From Synechococcales cyanobacterium C42_A2020_086 (GTDB lineage: Bacteria; Cyanobacteriota; Cyanobacteriia; Elainellales; Elainellaceae): a stretch of 64,000 nt of DNA. The position numbers and the translations under genes were made by a program. Positions 28,301 through 37,594 of the stretch are shown piece after piece. The notes beneath the pieces are model-generated. The model ran no database searches, was not told the origin of the DNA, and worked only from the letters and a program-made list of their open reading frames with translations. The stretch spans positions 26,538-90,537 of the forward strand of contig JACYLU010000030.1 in assembly GCA_015272325.1 (NCBI GenBank), read 5' to 3'. Position 1 is the first letter of the stretch. Each line of letters opens with the position of its first letter.

Positions 28301-29324
28301 GGCCATCTGGGGCAATCTCCTGTTCAACCTCTCGCACTGTTAGGCTTTGGGGTTGGGGATAACGCTTGTTTTGCATCTCCTGCAACACCTGCGGCGGCCA
28401 AATCAAGCGAGCGTGGTCCACTGACGGTATACCCTCGTCTACTGTCGCTTCTGAAACACACTCACTGCTACCATCTGCCGCCAATTGATACACCGCTACT
28501 CGGTGGCAATGCAAAATGTTGCATACTTCCTGAGTCGTCGCCTGAAAGATCGTGTCTATATCGAGGGTCTGCCGGATGCGCTCGACAATTTTGGCAATGG
28601 CTCGCTCGCGCTCCGCTTCTAGCGCTAGTTCCTCAGCTCGCCGCCGCAGTTGCTCTTCCAGCGTACTCTGGAGCACCGTAGAGCGATATTCCGCCTTAGC
28701 TAAAAGGTCCGCCTGCTGCAATGCCACGCCTAGATGCACCGCAATTTGAGTTGCAAACTCGACATCGGCTCCCTGCCACTGTCGGGGACCAGAACACTGG
28801 TGGATACATAACAATCCCCAGAGCTTGCCGTTTTCCAAGAGGGGCACCACCAAATTCGCCACCACCTGAAACCGAGCTAGAATCGCCACATGGCAGTCGG
28901 CTAGCTTTGCCTCATAGATATTAGACGCTGCCCAAATGCGCCCTTTTTGGTAGTAAGCCGCATGATTCTCGCCAAAGCAGTGGTCTTCCACCTGAGCCGC
29001 TGAGGCAGCAGCATAACCCAGCTGTACATCTTCTGAAACAAATTCTCCCTGGCGATACTCCGAATCCTGCTGAAAGCGAAAGATAGCCACCCGGTCCGCA
29101 TGGAGCAACTGCCGCACTTCAGTCACGGTCGCCCAAAAGATGGTATTCAGGTCAAGAGATTCGCGAATTTTAGTGACTACATTAAATAGCGCTTGCTGGC
29201 GAGCTAGCGGTATCGAGTCTGTAGCGACCTGCTCAAGCTGAGCGAGGCGCTGGCTGAGCTGCTCAATTTTCTGCTGCAAGTCGGCATGATCGGTAGCGGG
29301 CTGGTGACGGGCGCGATCTAGCAT
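25353..29324 (-). CDS. Hybrid histidine kinase with four tandem GAF domains, two of DXCF cyanobacteriochrome type
   Basis: A 1323-residue sensor kinase from the ATG at 29324. After a short coiled coil come four GAF domains (about 45-205, 245-405, 430-605, 650-805), a HisKA domain (H841 in SHELRTP), an HATPase domain (N-box [21 protein letters not shown]) and a receiver with phospho-acceptor D1134. GAF1 and GAF4 carry the DHCF motif (C116, C716) and the bilin-binding cysteine position exactly 28 residues later (C144, C744), as in blue/green DXCF cyanobacteriochromes such as TePixJ. GAF2 and GAF3 have only the later cysteine (C345, C547). The helical linkers between GAFs are repeats of one sequence ([15 protein letters not shown]). 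There are no membrane helices. Light sensing is inferred; the output partner is unknown. There is also a C-terminal roughly 100-residue tail that may be an Hpt-like helix bundle without a clear phosphohistidine motif. Confidence 0.9.
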   Translation of the reverse strand: MLDRARHQPATDHADLQQKIEQLSQRLAQLEQVATDSIPLARQQALFNVVTKIRESLDLNTIFWATVTEVRQLLHADRVAIFRFQQDSEYRQGEFVSEDVQLGYAAASAAQVEDHCFGENHAAYYQKGRIWAASNIYEAKLADCHVAILARFQVVANLVVPLLENGKLWGLLCIHQCSGPRQWQGADVEFATQIAVHLGVALQQADLLAKAEYRSTVLQSTLEEQLRRRAEELALEAERERAIAKIVERIRQTLDIDTIFQATTQEVCNILHCHRVAVYQLAADGSSECVSEATVDEGIPSVDHARLIWPPQVLQEMQNKRYPQPQSLTVREVEQEIAPDGPLACQRAVLNQLQIRAYIAVPVFVGEGLWGLLIAYHHQQPRHWETAEISLLTQIGSHLGVALQQAESLKQLRLQSEQLARAVERERAITTIIDKIRRSLDLETIFQTTTQEVRLLLNVDRVGIYRFNADWSGCFVVESVAEGWNSLLQTQQTAPHLFDNISECSAKQLACSLPADSHLQATDGGGFTQGEILRVCADIYNAGFSDCYIRALESYQARAYAIVAIYQGQQLWGLLAAYQNSGVRHWNDSDLNFLIQISSQLGVALQQAERLGQAEHRSTMLQSRLEHQLRQRAEELALEAERERAIAQVIEKIRQTLDIETIFQTTATEVRQLLSADRVAMFRFDPTSSYNDGEIVAEAVLPGFRAAMTAKVHDHCFGENHATYYQQGRVCAVDDIYAAGLQSCYLDTLSQFQVRANLVAPLLKGDELWGLLCIHQCAAPRQWQAKEIEFVTHIAVQLGVALQQAELLAQARHQSAELQQAKEAADAANQAKSEFLAKISHELRTPLNAILGFTQLLIRDPSLNLEQQEYLGIINSSGEHLLTLINDVLEMSKIEAGQVTLNQHTFDLYSLLDGLEEMLHLKARSQGLRLLFNLAPDVPQYIYTDASKLRQVLINLLGNAIKFTSHGTVTLRVTQQTHNLSKRLCFEVEDTGPGIATSDLEQLFEAFVQAESGRRSLEGTGLGLPISRQFVRLMGGDITVHSVLGQGSTFRFEIPLQLGTEPVATPTQQFPQRVVGLAPNQPNYRILVVEDKWENRQLLVKLLLGIGFAVQEATNGQDALQLWESWRPHLIWMDMQMPVMDGYEATRQIRQRERDHLIQPAGQPSCQPSAEALQRTVIIALTAYAFEEDRAGVMAVGCDDFLTKPFQEDVLFAKMAQHLQVQYRYEINEINRDAAADLELEATLLDLDQHRTALATLPIEELTLLYQAAIRLDDEQLLKRVAEMPASHRALAAALTTWIDHLRLDIVIDLIQPVYTQALRRRT

Positions 29325-29687
29325 CAATAATGGGTCCTAGGGCTAAGCGTGGCGAACCATGGGAGTGGCGTTAGAAAAGATACAATTCTTTACTCTCTTT
29401 TTAAATTCTTTACTCCTCTTCTAACAGCATAGAGAACCGCTTTGCTAGAGAAATCGGCAGGTCAGCGGAAAACCGGTGGCTGGCGTTTTCGCGGAGTAAC
29501 GGGTGTATCTCTGCCCTCAAAAAGCAGTTGGTTCAATTGCATTCCAGTTCCATAGTCGGCTTGAGGCGCTAGCAGGAGGGACGCTACGCCCTCTACGAGA
29601 ACATCCGTCCAGACCCCCAGTGGTTTCTGGGGAAAAATGAAAACAGAACGCCTGAGCCTCTCGCTGTTGTTCGCCCAGGAGCACCCT
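29325..29687. other. 363-bp divergent promoter region
   Basis: This spacer lies between the hybrid kinase (minus) and the Ser/Thr kinase (plus) and should hold both promoters. It contains an imperfect repeat of ATTCTTTACTC at 29386-29396 and about 29405-29415. In-frame upstream start codons exist for the downstream gene but they do not fit the family. I see no strong dyad. Confidence 0.5.
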
Positions 29688-31838
29688 ATGTCGCAAGTTT
29701 ATTGCCGTCGCGGTCATGCTAACCCCGATTCCAATCACTACTGTTCGACCTGCGGTGAAAAATTAAACCCCTCTCCAAATTTTGCTCAGACGGGGCAGCC
29801 TTCTGGAACAGCAGCATCGCCTGCGATTACGCCAGGGCAGTGGCTAGGTGGACGCTATCGCGTGATGCAAGAGTTGGGGCATGGCGGCTTTGGGCGAACC
29901 TATCTTGCTGAAGATAACAATCGCTTTAACGAGCTTTGCGTGCTCAAGGAATTTGCACCGCAGGTTCGAGGCACCTACGCGCTGCAAAAAGCCGAGGAGC
30001 TGTTCGAACGAGAAGCTGGAGTGCTCTATCAACTGCGACATCCCCAAATTCCTCGCTTTCGGGAACTGTTTCGCGACACCGTGGGCGACCGTGGGCAACT
30101 GTTTCTGGTGCAAGATTATGTAGAAGGGCGCACCTACCGGCAGTTGTTAGCCGCTCGCCAGCAGCAGGGGCTAGCTTTCTCGGAGTTGGAAATGCGGCAG
30201 TTCCTGGAGCAGCTATTGCCGGTCCTGGATTACATCCACAGGGCGGGCGTGATCCATCGCGATATTTCTCCTGATAATTTAATTTTGCGCTCACTCGATC
30301 AGCAGCCCGTACTGATTGACTTTGGAGGGGTGAAACAGGTGGCTGCCGCCGCTACCTCTATGTATATGACTCCCGAAACGGCCCCTCCTGCGGCGACGCG
30401 ACTCGGCAAGCTGGGCTATGCCCCTGAAGAGCAGATGCAGCAGGGAATCATCTCTCCCCAAAGCGATCTCTATGCCCTAGCGATGACCGTTTTAGTGCTG
30501 CTCACAGGAACCGATCCGCTGCAAATCATCCAGGCGCTGCCGGACTTCACCCGCGGGCAATGGCTCGATCTCGATTCTTCCCTACGGCAAGTGCTGAGCC
30601 GGATGCTGGCACCCCAACCGGGCGACCGCTATTCCTCGGCTCAGGCGGTTTTACAGGCACTGCGGGGCAACAGTTTCAATCCCGGCAGCTCCACCCTGCT
30701 CTCCCCTATGGCTGCACACTCGACCCTGCCGCCCCAGCCTGACCCCGCCCACTATGCCCAGCCAATCGCCTATCCCCTTCCTGAATCTGCTACTCAAGTG
30801 AGTGCCCAGTCTGGTTCTCAACCCGACTTGCTAGCAATGCCCCAACCTGCTCCCCCAGCAACATCTGCGGTTGGTTTAGCGGCACCGCACTCGCTGCCAC
30901 CTGTTACTGCCACCCGTCGGGGCTGGGGGCCACTGTTTCTGCTGGTTCTGCTCCTAGCCGGATTAGGTGGCGTTGGTTGGGGGCTGCGCGATCGCTGGCT
31001 GCCACAGACCTCGCCGCCATCAGAGGATTTTCCGTCAGAGGCTCCCGACACGAGTCTAGAGAGTCGTAGTCAGGACTTGGGGGTTGATTTTCAGTTTTTG
31101 ATTCGCCTCACCAACGAAACCTTCTATCAGCGCTACCCAGAACAGCAGGGACGAGAGCTGTCTGAAGATCCCAATGATGCCGAGTGGCGTGCTCGCTGGA
31201 GCGCGATTGCCCAAGAGTGGCTGCAAACCCTAGAGCAGTACTTGAGTCTCGAATCTCGCCAACGGTTGGGCACTTACGGCGAGGTCGATCGCCGCGAGTG
31301 GAGGCAAACGGTGAATCAGTTCTATGTTGGCAGCCGCTCGCTGTTTGATCTTACGGATGCGCAGTTTTTTCAGCTATTCCCAGAGCAGCGCGACGCTAAT
31401 TTTATTGACCAGCCAATTGGACAAGTCTGGCAGGCACTGGCGGCCGATCAGGTAACGGCACTGGCTGAAGGTAAAACCCGCGAGGAGCTGCAGTTCGCGC
31501 CGGGGGCATTTAGTGAACAAGTCAGCTATACCCTAGCTCCTGGAACCGGACGAGTCTACACGGCAAACCTAGCGCAGGGGCAGATCATGCGGCTCAATCT
31601 ACAAGCGCCACCCAACAGCACACAACTCTCGATCTACCTACCGCGCCCCACGCCGGATCTGCCCTCGCTGCTCGAAGATGCCCCCGACACCACCTGGAGT
31701 GGCAGTTTACCGCAATCAGGCTATTACGAACTCGTCGTCATCAACGCCAGCTCGCAGCCAATTCGCTACCAGCTCACTGTAGCAGTTGATAACGTGACAG
31801 CCCCGGCAGCCCCTCAGCCATCAGACGCCAAAGAGTAG
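29688..31838 (+). CDS. Serine/threonine protein kinase with N-terminal zinc ribbon and C-terminal periplasmic-type region
   Basis: A 716-residue protein starting at the ATG at 29688, which has CAGGAG ten bases upstream. Residues 6-22 form a likely zinc ribbon (C6, H10, C19, C22). The kinase domain (about 53-330) has a Gly-rich loop GHGGFG (64-69), K87 in VLKEFAP, HRDISPDN (190-197) and DFG (211-213), so it should be active. A Pro/Ala-rich linker leads to one membrane helix (LFLLVLLLAGLGGVGWGL, near residue 430). The remaining part has two similar modules with an FYQRYPEQ / FFQLFPEQ core and ends in a pre-peptidase-like beta domain. This layout is common among cyanobacterial kinases. The phosphorylated targets are unknown. 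Confidence 0.88.
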   Translation: MSQVYCRRGHANPDSNHYCSTCGEKLNPSPNFAQTGQPSGTAASPAITPGQWLGGRYRVMQELGHGGFGRTYLAEDNNRFNELCVLKEFAPQVRGTYALQKAEELFEREAGVLYQLRHPQIPRFRELFRDTVGDRGQLFLVQDYVEGRTYRQLLAARQQQGLAFSELEMRQFLEQLLPVLDYIHRAGVIHRDISPDNLILRSLDQQPVLIDFGGVKQVAAAATSMYMTPETAPPAATRLGKLGYAPEEQMQQGIISPQSDLYALAMTVLVLLTGTDPLQIIQALPDFTRGQWLDLDSSLRQVLSRMLAPQPGDRYSSAQAVLQALRGNSFNPGSSTLLSPMAAHSTLPPQPDPAHYAQPIAYPLPESATQVSAQSGSQPDLLAMPQPAPPATSAVGLAAPHSLPPVTATRRGWGPLFLLVLLLAGLGGVGWGLRDRWLPQTSPPSEDFPSEAPDTSLESRSQDLGVDFQFLIRLTNETFYQRYPEQQGRELSEDPNDAEWRARWSAIAQEWLQTLEQYLSLESRQRLGTYGEVDRREWRQTVNQFYVGSRSLFDLTDAQFFQLFPEQRDANFIDQPIGQVWQALAADQVTALAEGKTREELQFAPGAFSEQVSYTLAPGTGRVYTANLAQGQIMRLNLQAPPNSTQLSIYLPRPTPDLPSLLEDAPDTTWSGSLPQSGYYELVVINASSQPIRYQLTVAVDNVTAPAAPQPSDAKE

Positions 31839-31843
31839 CCCCT

Positions 31844-33214
31844 TCACGCAGTCAAGTGCTCTAGGCATAGCTGCCGAAAATGATCGCCCCGTTGCTCGAA
31901 GTTGGGATATTGGTCGAAGCTGGCGCAGGCAGGCGAAAGCAGCACAACCGCCGCACCAAGCTGCTGCCCGAGTTCAGCCCCTCGCACGACTGCTCGATCC
32001 ATCGTCTCCACTATTTCGTAGGCAGAGTAGCCTACCTCTTGCAAGCGCTGCGCAAAGGTTGGGGCGGCGCTACCAATTAGCAAGACGGCAGCGGCTTTCG
32101 CTTGAATAGTCGTTAGCCAGCTCGTATCATCTCCGGCTTTGGCTTCGCCGCCGGCAATCAAAATCACGGGAGCCTCAACAGCCGCCAAACCGACCTGAGC
32201 CGCATCATAGTTTGTGGCTTTGCTGTCGTTGATGAATTGAATTCCTTGCCAGGTGCAAATGTGTTCTAGTCGGTGCGGCACTCCCGGAAAGCAGCGAATT
32301 GCTTCGGCAATGGCGTCTTTCTCGATGCCGGCAAGTCGAGCAGCTAGGACTGCCATCAATAGGTTTTGCTGGTTATGCGGACCGACCATACGCAGAGCCG
32401 ATACAGGCACGATTGGATCTCCCTGCGCGATTGCCCAGCCATTCTCGATGTAGGCTCCCTGATCTGGATTCCCGAGCACAGTCGCTCTACCGCTAACACT
32501 CGTCCAGCATGCCTGCGGCCACTGCTGGGGACCCACCTGCCGCAGATAAGAGTCGTCGCCATTGAAGATACGGTGCTGCGACTGTTTCAGCAGATGAGCT
32601 TTGATGCCGTAGTAGTTTTCTAGCGTGTAGTGGCGGCTGAGATGATCCGGCGTGAAAGTCGTCCAAACACCAATCCGGGGTGCCACCGACGGAGAAGACT
32701 CGATTTGGTAGCTGCTCAGTTCGGCAATTACCCAGTCTAAAGGAGCTGTGTCCGGCGTCAGAGATTGTAGCGCCACTTCGCCTACGGCATAGCCGATGTT
32801 GCCGCAGGCTGGAGCTTTGAGTCCGGCAGTTTGAAAAATGGCGGCGATCAAAGCGGTTGTTGTCGTTTTACCGTTTGTGCCGGTAATTGCCACCCAGGGA
32901 ACGGCGCTAAGCGTCTGCCAAGCCAGCTCGACTTCGCCCCAGGTTTCGATTCCTAGTGCCCTTGCCTGCTGTAATTCGGGTAAATCCCAGGGAACGCCCG
33001 GACTGACGACAATTCGCTGCATCTGCTGCGGGTCTGGCTGAAACCGCTGCCCGAGTTCGACCGTAATGCCTTCGGCTGCGAGCTGCTGCTGCGCCTGTTT
33101 TAGAGCATCGGCGGTACCGCTATCGCTGACGGTTACCTGCCAGCCCTGCCGTTGTAACAAGCGTGCCGCCGCCACTCCCGATCGCCCTAGCCCGATGACA
33201 AACGCCCTCGCCAT
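31844..33214 (-). CDS. murD: UDP-N-acetylmuramoyl-L-alanine--D-glutamate ligase
   Basis: A 456-residue Mur ligase that adds D-glutamate to UDP-MurNAc-L-Ala in peptidoglycan synthesis. The N-terminal Rossmann part starts [19 protein letters not shown], the ATP-binding loop is [10 protein letters not shown] (111-120), and later segments [11 protein letters not shown] and [21 protein letters not shown] are hallmarks of MurD. The length is normal. The start is the ATG at 33214, at the beginning of the family N-terminus; the frame extends upstream to 33277 without similarity. It is not in a mur/fts cluster. It converges with the Ser/Thr kinase with only 5 bp between stops. Confidence 0.95.
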   Translation of the reverse strand: MARAFVIGLGRSGVAAARLLQRQGWQVTVSDSGTADALKQAQQQLAAEGITVELGQRFQPDPQQMQRIVVSPGVPWDLPELQQARALGIETWGEVELAWQTLSAVPWVAITGTNGKTTTTALIAAIFQTAGLKAPACGNIGYAVGEVALQSLTPDTAPLDWVIAELSSYQIESSPSVAPRIGVWTTFTPDHLSRHYTLENYYGIKAHLLKQSQHRIFNGDDSYLRQVGPQQWPQACWTSVSGRATVLGNPDQGAYIENGWAIAQGDPIVPVSALRMVGPHNQQNLLMAVLAARLAGIEKDAIAEAIRCFPGVPHRLEHICTWQGIQFINDSKATNYDAAQVGLAAVEAPVILIAGGEAKAGDDTSWLTTIQAKAAAVLLIGSAAPTFAQRLQEVGYSAYEIVETMDRAVVRGAELGQQLGAAVVLLSPACASFDQYPNFEQRGDHFRQLCLEHLTA

Positions 33215-33347
33215 AGCCCGTTCCCAATAAAGCAGTCCCCATCTTACCGCAAACAAGGAACGGATCCAGCCTTTCACAGGGGACGATCAACCGGAGCCGT
33301 GACTCCGATGCGGCATCAGCAGTTTCTGGATTCTTTTGTATCGGCAT

Positions 33348-34703
33348 CTACAGCGTGTAGGTAAACTGATCCACCAGCATCCCCGGAACCAAGGCACCAC
33401 CTAAACTACGCTGATTGTAGGTGCCGACGCTGGGAATGAACTCAAGAAAGTTCGTTAGATCGAGTAAACAATCGCCAAAACAGCGGTACAGGCTTTCGTC
33501 AAACCGCAGATTCTCGATGGGGGCTACAATCTCTCCTTGTTCGACCCAAAAGCAGGCATAGCGCGTCATGCCGGTAATTCGCCCATTGGGGCGATCGCTC
33601 CAGTTGAGATAGTGCAGATTCGAGACATACAGCCCGGTATCCAACGCTTTCAGAATCTCTGCGGCTGTCAGGCTGCCGGGGGAAATTTGGGGAGAGCGCA
33701 GAGACTCGCTTCCCGCCGCACCGTTAGCGATTTTGCCATATTCTTTGGCAGTGCGGGAGCTGATCAGCGTATTCACCAATTTGCCGGCTTCAATAATGGG
33801 CAGCTTCACCGGCGCAATCTCGCCCCACTCGTTGAACCGCGGCACTAGCCCCGCCTCGAAGGTTTCCGTCAGCGAGAAGGCAGGCGAGAGCTGCTTTTCC
33901 TGGCGCTGCAATAACCCCAAGGCGCTTTGCCCGCGCTGCAATGCTGCTTCACTGACGCCGCCCCAGCTAAACATATTCAGCAGGTCATCCACCGCCGCAG
34001 GAGCCAAGTAGGTACGATACTGCCCGCGGGGAATCGCTTTGGGAGCCTGGGTCAACCGCTGCAACTGCTGCTTCGAGTCGGCGAGTTTAGCACCATAGGC
34101 GGCCTCATCCCACTGATTGCCAGCAAAGGTGCCCTTCACCGCCTGTCCCTCTGCTGTAAACAGCGAGTAGTCGAGCGAGAATGAATCCGTGGCAAACCAA
34201 TGTCGCTGCCCAGCGGAGTCGGCGTAGGCCCGCACCAGCGAACCCGCCGCGTAGAATCCGGTGAAGTCCAGCCCGACTACTTCCCCAAGCACTGCCCCAA
34301 CAACCGCTTCTGGCGGCAAGAGGAACCCAGCATGAACCTCGCGACTGGTAGCGGTGCCCTCGGGTAGCACTAGATAGGGGTCTTCAGGCAACTGAGGGAG
34401 TTCCTGCCGCACATCTTCCAGAGCAGCCTGTGCCAGGGGCCAGTCGGTTTCCCAGACACCGGTTAGAGGGAAGGAGCGATAGGCGTTGCGCTGCTGCCAC
34501 ATCAGGGTAAAACTGACCTCGGCATCTTCCACGGTTCCTGCCTGGCGGACTTTTGCACCATTAAACCGCACAAACTGGCTTTGTTCGCCCTGCAGCGTCA
34601 GCTTGAGCTGTTCCTCGGGCTGAAGGGCATCGAGCAGCGCGTCTACGAGTCGATTAAAGGTAGTCTCTAAAGTTGACAAAGTTGACTCTGCTGCCGGCAT
34701 CAT
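33348..34703 (-). CDS. TldE/PmbA-type subunit of the TldD/TldE protease
   Basis: A 451-residue member of the PmbA/TldD superfamily without the HExxxH zinc motif, hence the TldE-like, non-catalytic partner. The C-terminal half has the characteristic ISPGSLTAAEILKALDTGLYV and GMTRYACFWVEQGEIV segments (shown in part). Its ATG at 34703 overlaps the stop of the upstream tldD-like gene (ATGA), which indicates translational coupling and a heterodimer. TldD/TldE complexes degrade or process unfolded and ribosomally made peptides. A second ATG lies one codon later at 34700. Confidence 0.88.
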   Translation of the reverse strand: MMPAAESTLSTLETTFNRLVDALLDALQPEEQLKLTLQGEQSQFVRFNGAKVRQAGTVEDAEVSFTLMWQQRNAYRSFPLTGVWETDWPLAQAALEDVRQELPQLPEDPYLVLPEGTATSREVHAGFLLPPEAVVGAVLGEVVGLDFTGFYAAGSLVRAYADSAGQRHWFATDSFSLDYSLFTAEGQAVKGTFAGNQWDEAAYGAKLADSKQQLQRLTQAPKAIPRGQYRTYLAPAAVDDLLNMFSWGGVSEAALQRGQSALGLLQRQEKQLSPAFSLTETFEAGLVPRFNEWGEIAPVKLPIIEAGKLVNTLISSRTAKEYGKIANGAAGSESLRSPQISPGSLTAAEILKALDTGLYVSNLHYLNWSDRPNGRITGMTRYACFWVEQGEIVAPIENLRFDESLYRCFGDCLLDLTNFLEFIPSVGTYNQRSLGGALVPGMLVDQFTYTL

Positions 34704-36139
34704 GCGCCACCTCCAAAGACTTCGACATTCTCGAACACGCAGGTCGGCGAGCCATGCCCGACGCGGATTGCCTGGTTCGGTTCACCTTTGCCGCAGTAGG
34801 GCGTGCCGTACATTTCCCAAGTCGAGGCATCACCTACCCGGACCAAGCTATGCCAAAACTCGGGGGTTGTCGCTCGGTAGTTGGGATTGCGTAGCGTCTG
34901 GGTCAGCTGCCCATTTTCGATCAGCCGGGCATACTCGCAGCCAAACTGAAACTTGTAGCGCTGATCATCAATCGACCAGGAGCGGTTCGCCTCCATGTAA
35001 ACCCCGTGCTCGATCGCTCGAATCAAATCCTCAAACGAGTCGGTGCCCGGTTCCAAATTCAGGTTCGCCATCCGGTCGATTGGCGGCCGGTTCCACGACG
35101 AAGCCCGAGCGCAGGCCACCCCTGCTACTCCCAGCCGCGCCTGACTCTCCAGACTGCCTAAACCCCGTTGCAGCACACCCGCCTGAATGAGATATTCCCG
35201 CTGGGCAGGGACACCCGTATCGTCAAAGCGGTAGCTAGCGAATTCTCCCGGCACCGTTGGATCAAAGGTGATGTTCATCAGCGCGGAGCCATAGGAGAGT
35301 CGCCCAAAATCCTCAGGTTTAACAAAGCTACCGCCCGCATAGTTGCGCTCATCGCCCAGAATTCGGTCAAGCTCTAGGGGATGCCCAACGCTTTCGTGGA
35401 TTTGCAGCATCATCTGATCGGGAGCCAGTACTAAAGTCGTGCGCGTTGTCGGGCATTCTGCGGCTGTCAATAGCTCTACCGCCTGCGCGCCAATCTGCTC
35501 CGCTCGCTCCCAAAGGTGAGGTTCCAGAAACAATTCCCAACCGCCCTGATAGCAGTGAGCCAGCGGTCCGTTATTGCTGCGCTGCTGCACGATGCCTCCC
35601 TCTTGAGCAGTAGCGCTGAAATGGGTTTCCAGCATCAGGAAATGCTGATACACCTCTGAACCGTTGCTGCTGACAAACCAGGACTCGGTTTCGTTGCTGA
35701 TGGCTGTAGCTAACGTTTGCACAATTGCATCGCCGACCTTGAGGTGGCGGCAAAGGCGAATCAGCAAATCGTTGATGTCTTGCGGCGACAGGGCAGACAG
35801 TGGCTTCACGAACGGCGACTGATACTGCCCCACCACCTTGGGCCGCACCGCCACCGTCAACGGATGAATCGCCCACTCGCTGGCTGCTAATGCCTGTCGA
35901 TAGGCTGACTCTACTGCCGCCTGGAGTCGTTTGGGGTCCAGCGAATGGGTGGCACCATAGCCAATCTGCCCGTTGACGAGTACCTCTACCATCACGCCTT
36001 GATGCAGGGTCTTACCGTTGCGCTGAGGCAGCCCGTCCCGCACAGTGCGATGCTCTACCGTTTCTTTGACGCCGCGTAGCCCGACCCAATCAGCGGCAAT
36101 ATCCAGCGACTCAAGCGCCTGTGAGAGTGCAGAAATCAT
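34700..36139 (-). CDS. TldD-type metalloprotease
   Basis: A 479-residue protein of the TldD family, carrying the zinc-binding motif HESVGH (248-253) in QIHESVGHPLELDR. Downstream landmarks are the GSALMNITFDPTVPGEF segment and the VYMEANRSWSIDDQRYKFQF segment, given in part. It overlaps the following TldE-like gene by 4 bp, so the pair should be produced in equal amounts. Known TldD/E proteases trim peptides such as microcin B17 and degrade CcdA; in cyanobacteria the substrates are undefined. The start is the ATG at 36139. Confidence 0.9.
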   Translation of the reverse strand: MISALSQALESLDIAADWVGLRGVKETVEHRTVRDGLPQRNGKTLHQGVMVEVLVNGQIGYGATHSLDPKRLQAAVESAYRQALAASEWAIHPLTVAVRPKVVGQYQSPFVKPLSALSPQDINDLLIRLCRHLKVGDAIVQTLATAISNETESWFVSSNGSEVYQHFLMLETHFSATAQEGGIVQQRSNNGPLAHCYQGGWELFLEPHLWERAEQIGAQAVELLTAAECPTTRTTLVLAPDQMMLQIHESVGHPLELDRILGDERNYAGGSFVKPEDFGRLSYGSALMNITFDPTVPGEFASYRFDDTGVPAQREYLIQAGVLQRGLGSLESQARLGVAGVACARASSWNRPPIDRMANLNLEPGTDSFEDLIRAIEHGVYMEANRSWSIDDQRYKFQFGCEYARLIENGQLTQTLRNPNYRATTPEFWHSLVRVGDASTWEMYGTPYCGKGEPNQAIRVGHGSPTCVFENVEVFGGGA

Positions 36140-36256
36140 CTAGAGCGTTACTTTTGTAGTGGAGGATAAGCAGGCGGAGCAGATAGAACCAGGTTCACCC
36201 GCCTCGAATTCGATAGAACCGAACTTGGTCAGACAAAACCGTATCGAAATTAACTA

Positions 36257-36371
36257 TTAATATCAGTTAATATCAGTCAGCTGATTCGGTTGAGCGCAGT
36301 GTGGCTTTTCCCAGAGCTGCCTTCCAATTTCTGATTCTTCTGATTCTAATGAACTCGATTCTAACGAACTC
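36257..36371. repeat. Cluster of short tandem duplications
   Basis: Three adjacent duplications lie in the tldD-DUF6671 spacer: TTAATATCAG at 36257-36266 and 36267-36276; TTCTGATTC at 36329-36337 and 36338-36346; and GATTCTAA(T/C)GAACTC at 36342-36356 and 36357-36371, with one mismatch. Confidence 0.9.
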
Positions 36372-36404
36372 GTGAGCACCGCGCTCGGATCATCGCCCGT
36401 TGCG

Positions 36405-37322
36405 CTAGGGATTGCAATAGGAACAGTAGGTGGGATCAGCAGTTTCAGCTCCGTCGGGAAACAGGGATTCTTGATGAAAGCCGCATTTCTGGCACTGGTA
36501 GATCACGGAGCGAGTCAGTGGGGTGGGCAATTGACACAACCCGCAGGGCAAGCCCGAACGCCGCTCAACAACTGCAAATCCGGGCGTGCCGCACTGAGGG
36601 CAGAGGCTATTCATTTTGGCGATTAAATCGCGGGTGGCCTGGGCAATTACCTTCATGCGGCTGGGGTTGTATAGCGCCCGCATGTCTGTTTCAATGTGTG
36701 CTACCTCAGACTGGGCCAGTGCCCACTGCACCGCCTCCACAAGGGCCGCCTCAGACGTGATGCCCTTAATAATTTTCTCAGCTGCGACCGGGCGCGAATC
36801 GGTGACATGGTCGGCGATTACGATGAGGCCATGCTCTGGAAAGCCGACTTTGGCTGCAAAGGCTTGGGCATCGGTCAAGCTAGTGATCGTTCGATGGCTG
36901 TAGTTCGTGTGGGTAGAAACTGCTTCCCCAACTAGCTCTAGCTCGTTTGCCGTATCGATCAGCAGCACAATTTCGCGGTTGCAAGGCAGATAGGGAAAAG
37001 CCGGATGAGGACCGAAGCTGCCTTCGCTAGCCATGCCGATGGTGTGATGGGTGAGCTGCATTGCCTGCTGGGTTTTCGCCCTGGCGGCTTGCAACTGGTC
37101 ACCAGCTCGTTTGACCTCGCGGGTAAATGTGCCAAAGGCGTCGCTATTGAAACCAGCAGGCACTGTTAGCTCTAAGCCAAAGGTTTGCTGCATCAGGGGA
37201 GCAATCACCTGCTCTTTGCGATGCATCGTAGCAAGCACGCCAATACGGTTCTGAAACAGGGATTGAGCTGCCACAGGTTCGGGATGAAGCATCGGAGAAA
37301 TAGAAGGATTCGCTTGATTCAT
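36405..37322 (-). CDS. DUF6671-type protein with C-terminal zinc ribbons
   Basis: A 305-residue protein from the ATG at 37322; the longer reading frame begins with a TTG. The body (FQNRIGVLATMHRKEQVIAP near the start, then GSFGPHPAFPYLPCNREIVLLID) matches the DUF6671 family as I recall it. The C-terminal 75 residues hold four CxxC pairs (CPQC, CGLC, CQKC, CSYC), which should bind two zinc ions. A nuclease or RNA-related role would fit the ribbon architecture but is not shown. It is divergent from the cytochrome b6-like gene across a 270-bp spacer. Confidence 0.75.
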   Translation of the reverse strand: MNQANPSISPMLHPEPVAAQSLFQNRIGVLATMHRKEQVIAPLMQQTFGLELTVPAGFNSDAFGTFTREVKRAGDQLQAARAKTQQAMQLTHHTIGMASEGSFGPHPAFPYLPCNREIVLLIDTANELELVGEAVSTHTNYSHRTITSLTDAQAFAAKVGFPEHGLIVIADHVTDSRPVAAEKIIKGITSEAALVEAVQWALAQSEVAHIETDMRALYNPSRMKVIAQATRDLIAKMNSLCPQCGTPGFAVVERRSGLPCGLCQLPTPLTRSVIYQCQKCGFHQESLFPDGAETADPTYCSYCNP

Positions 37323-37522
37323 AGGCTCGTTTAACGACAAAAAGACAACACAAAGACATTTGCCCAGCAAGTTCTCAGGGTTTGCCTTCCCTATCTATAT
37401 ATATTGGCTACGGCTTGTTCATGCCTGCCAAGCACCCTGGCAAGCACGCTGACAGTCTCCTAGAAAGCTGTAGAAAATATGGCTGTCACCTGCCACAAAA
37501 CTTAATAAGTTGTTAAAGTGAA

Positions 37523-37559
37523 TTTAGAAATGTAAATATTTCTAAACAGCATTTCTAAA
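37523..37559. promoter_or_regulatory. Dyad with an extra half-site upstream of the cytochrome b6-like gene
   Basis: TTTAGAAAT (37523-37531) and ATTTCTAAA (37538-37546) form a perfect 9-bp dyad with a 6-bp spacer. A further ATTTCTAAA half-site follows at 37551-37559, 13 bp on. The sites lie 36-72 bp before the start of the cytochrome b6-like gene. They do not match the NtcA, LexA or Fur consensus I know. Confidence 0.65.
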
Positions 37560-37594
37560 CGGCGGCACTTATTCCTTTTACTTTCGGTAGCGTT

